Source of the DNA: Saccoglossus kowalevskii
Taxonomy: Eukaryota; Hemichordata; Enteropneusta; Harrimaniidae
Length of the DNA: 20,459 nt
Assembly: GCF_000003605.2 (NCBI RefSeq)
Contig: NW_003134838.1
Coordinates: 1-20,459 of the forward strand
Direction: 5' to 3'
Of this stretch, positions 18,252 through 20,459 are shown piece by piece. A model generated the notes under the pieces. The model was not told the DNA's origin. It worked only from the letters and a program-made list of their open reading frames with translations, and searched no databases. A program made the translations under genes and the position numbers. Each line of letters begins with the position of its first letter. The first letter of the stretch is position 1.

Positions 18252-19860
18252 TGTGCTAAAACTTAAATTAAACAGCTGTCAAACTTGCTGTTGGTAAGTT
18301 GTTGGCTCTATATAGCATAGAAACCTATCGACACTATGTTTATTTTCCGTCTGGTGTCTATCCTATACATAGCTCATTAAAATCTAACTTACTATAAACT
18401 TCTTGTCGCTTTGACTCACATTAATTTTATATAATAAAATTATAAAACTATGCTGTGACATTAATTGACTTTGAAGTCATATAGCTTTATTTTCAATCTC
18501 ATTTTTCTGCTATTGTTTTTTATAAATGAAATGATGTACAGTCACCATTCTATGCCACAATACAAATAAATAAATTCATGTACAACTATTTATATTTTTA
18601 CATGCTTTTCAAAGACACTAATAAATATAAAATCTTATTAGATGAACTCATCCCCTCCTGTTATAAACATTCTACAAATTTAAGTTCAAGTGTATTTTAG
18701 ACACAATAAAATTGTTGACTGGAACTAATTTTGTATTGCCCCACTCTACTACTAAACACCATGGAATGTGGTACACAATACAGATCAACTCAAAGGTCAT
18801 TTATGAATGAAGTGAAGACTGGCTACTTAGGTTCATGTCCTCAAAACCTTTGATATGCAAATTAAATTTTACAACTTGGACCTTCCTTGAGAGCAAAATG
18901 ATCAATACCGCCATCACAGTTAGTTTTATGTATATGCTGACATCATCTGCCAAAATGCAATGATGACTCATACCTTGTTTTCCCAGGAACTCATGAATTA
19001 TTCATATTTTCCTAATTTGCATGCTAGGGGGTTCCCCGTTTTTTTCCCTTAGACTTATTTATATGCAGACACATTGTTAGCATAGAAACTGCTTTCAATG
19101 GCTGTACTTTGACCTCAATTCATGACAAGTGTCTTCAGCTGCTTGCATTTGTGACTATAATCTAAAACGGGGTTGTTGTTTTCCACTATTCGCACCACTA
19201 AAAATCTATAAATCCAACATGGCGGAGTCTCATGTTTAAACTTGCACACAACACACAGAATATCTATGTTCTATCTGAATGCATTCCTCCATATTATTAT
19301 CTTGCATGTTAATGGCAAATAGTTTTAATTATAAATTTTGTGGTAACAAATGCTTTAATATCAAAACAAAAATTTCTGTACATAAACATGCTTAACACGT
19401 TGAACGCCAAAGTTAACAAAATTTCGAAAAATGCATAAAAATTGACAAAATGTTGCACAAGAATTTTGGCGCTCAAATTAATTTCTAATATAATCCCTTT
19501 CATGGATAGAGATCATCTCGAGCATGTGCTGAGTCATGACTTTCTGAATGCTGGGCTCAGAAAAGATTGGTTGTTGAAGAAAAAAATATCAAAAAAAATA
19601 ATAGCAGAAGTTTATATAACTTGAAAAAAAAAAATGAAAATACCAGCTGTATTTACAAAGTCTATTTCCATCATGTTTTACTGGTGACCTTTCGTCCTAC
19701 TTCATTCAAGTAATCCTTTTGCAAGCTATGGGATTAACTCAGTTTCCAGACACATGTTAAAAACCTTTATGGATTTGGTTACTATATTATGTCCAGTACT
19801 TTAAATTGAATTAACAGTGGTGATATAAATTGCCTAGACACCTTCTTAACGTAGTGCAAA
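18252..19860. other. Non-coding stretch
   Basis: No gene is established. Single signals: GGGGGTTCCC at 19027-19036 fits the NF-kB consensus GGGRNWYYCC, and AACATGGCGGAG at 19217-19228 resembles both a strong animal start context and a YY1 site. The frame opened by that ATG closes after five codons. The 60-64 codon open frames at 19309-19624 are of chance length. Confidence 0.35.
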
Positions 19861-19990
19861 TGTCCTAGTGTCTCCGTGGTTGCTAAGGTCATGAAATGCA
19901 AACAATTGGTCTGTACTGCAAAATAGCAAGTAGTATTTATTGTCATTTAGTGTTATAGATTAGAGAAGTTGATAAAATGAATGCACCCCC

Positions 19991-20019
19991 ACACTGGGTG
20001 GGGATGGGTGCACCAGTGT
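19991..20019. repeat. Short imperfect hairpin
   Basis: ACACTGGGTG pairs with CACCAGTGT across a 10-base G-rich loop. It lies in an unusually G/C-rich patch (CACCCCCACACTGGGTGGGG). It may be a remnant of an inverted-repeat element; no target duplication is evident. Confidence 0.55.
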
Positions 20020-20041
20020 AGTGAGGTCAAACTGTTTGTCC

Positions 20042-20300
20042 TTCAGTTGCCATGGTCACCAAGATCACAACACTGCAAGATATTGCAAACACCACCACTA
20101 AATTTCTACATGGAAATCATGGGTTTCTTCCTGTTACTAAATATATCATGATTTATATGCACGCTCTATATTAGAAGGAAGTTACCAGTAGCCCCTATTC
20201 TTTGTTGTCATAGTCACCAAGACTACAACTTGCTACTTGGTGACAAACACCACCACAAAGTGCTCTTGCCAATATCTTGGGTTTTTCCCCTGTGAATAAA
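20042..20300 (+). repeat. Two diverged tandem repeats, period about 158 bp
   Basis: GTTGCCATGGTCACCAAGAT...CAAACACCACCACTAAA (from 20047) recurs as GTTGTCATAGTCACCAAGAC...CAAACACCACCACAAAG (from 20205). Both are followed by ATCATGGG / ATCTTGGG-TTT-TTCC-TGT and AAATATA blocks. A third, poorer copy may begin at about 19876 (GTGGTTGCTAAGGTCATGAA). The first copy contains GTTGCCATGGTCAC, close to the X-box bound by RFX factors (GTTGCCATGGCAAC). No coding potential. Confidence 0.7.
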
Positions 20301-20459
20301 TATAGCACTCACTGCCATTCAACAAGGAGCTGACCATTAACTTTCCACACAAGAGGAGACATTTAATATAAAACATCAAAACTGTTCTTGTAGAATTATA
20401 AAAGAACACATGCTTGAAGGAATTGTATTGTACTGTAATATAATGAGAATATTTATTTT
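20301..20459. other. Non-coding right edge
   Basis: No feature is recognised in these last bases. Confidence 0.4.

Noticed and set aside
19217-19234. ATGGCGGAG in a strong start context
   Set aside because: The frame closes after five codons and no good donor precedes the stop. It may be a YY1-like site or chance.
1-20459. CRISPR array, operon, bacterial mobile genes or rRNA
   Set aside because: No short regularly spaced direct repeats, no clustered long ORFs and no rRNA-like conserved stretches were seen on either strand.

Overview
The window is A+T-rich eukaryotic nuclear DNA, almost certainly from an animal. It shows no bacterial gene organisation: there are no long ORFs, no operons and no Shine-Dalgarno-led genes. 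The longest open frames (127 and 113 codons) are about what chance gives at this base composition. Support for an animal comes from a spliced exon encoding a tail with two ITIM-type tyrosine motifs, a decayed non-LTR retrotransposon, terminal-inverted-repeat MITEs with TA or 3-bp target duplications, and tandem-core repeats that resemble the Pearl / Helentron-associated elements of molluscs. A marine invertebrate, perhaps a mollusc, is my best guess. That is an inference, not a demonstration.

Layout. 1-650: non-coding, with a truncated copy of a tandem-core repeat (about 360-645). 1100-3770: one fossil LINE on the minus strand. Its reverse transcriptase can be followed in pieces (fingers and palm at 3380-3770, catalytic loop and thumb at 2375-2858, C-terminus at 1155-1480). 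It is split by a 521-bp insertion of the same repeat family seen near position 500, and by a second unidentified insertion of about 900 bp. 3771-8930: mostly featureless, except a 147-bp MITE (5283-5429) and a minisatellite with units of about 95-100 bp (7001-7455) that has a lone relative at 6240-6322. 8931-10091: two weak in-phase exon candidates on the minus strand. 11225-12135: two old copies of a dispersed repeat of about 245 bp. 14712-15233: the only convincing coding sequence, a 3'-terminal exon on the minus strand with candidate poly(A) signals. 15369-15833: a 465-bp MITE with TTA duplications. 16050-17010: a tandem duplication of about 490 bp. 18042-18249: a 208-bp MITE with TA duplications. 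20042-20300: two diverged repeats of about 158 bp.

Interpretation. Most of the window is intergenic, intronic or long-UTR sequence shaped by repeats. The ITIM exon marks the cytoplasmic end of a probable membrane receptor or adhesion molecule. Its remaining exons should lie at higher coordinates, probably beyond the right edge. I found no system in which several genes clearly work together. The most interesting features are the two-ITIM tail and the nested-insertion history of the LINE.
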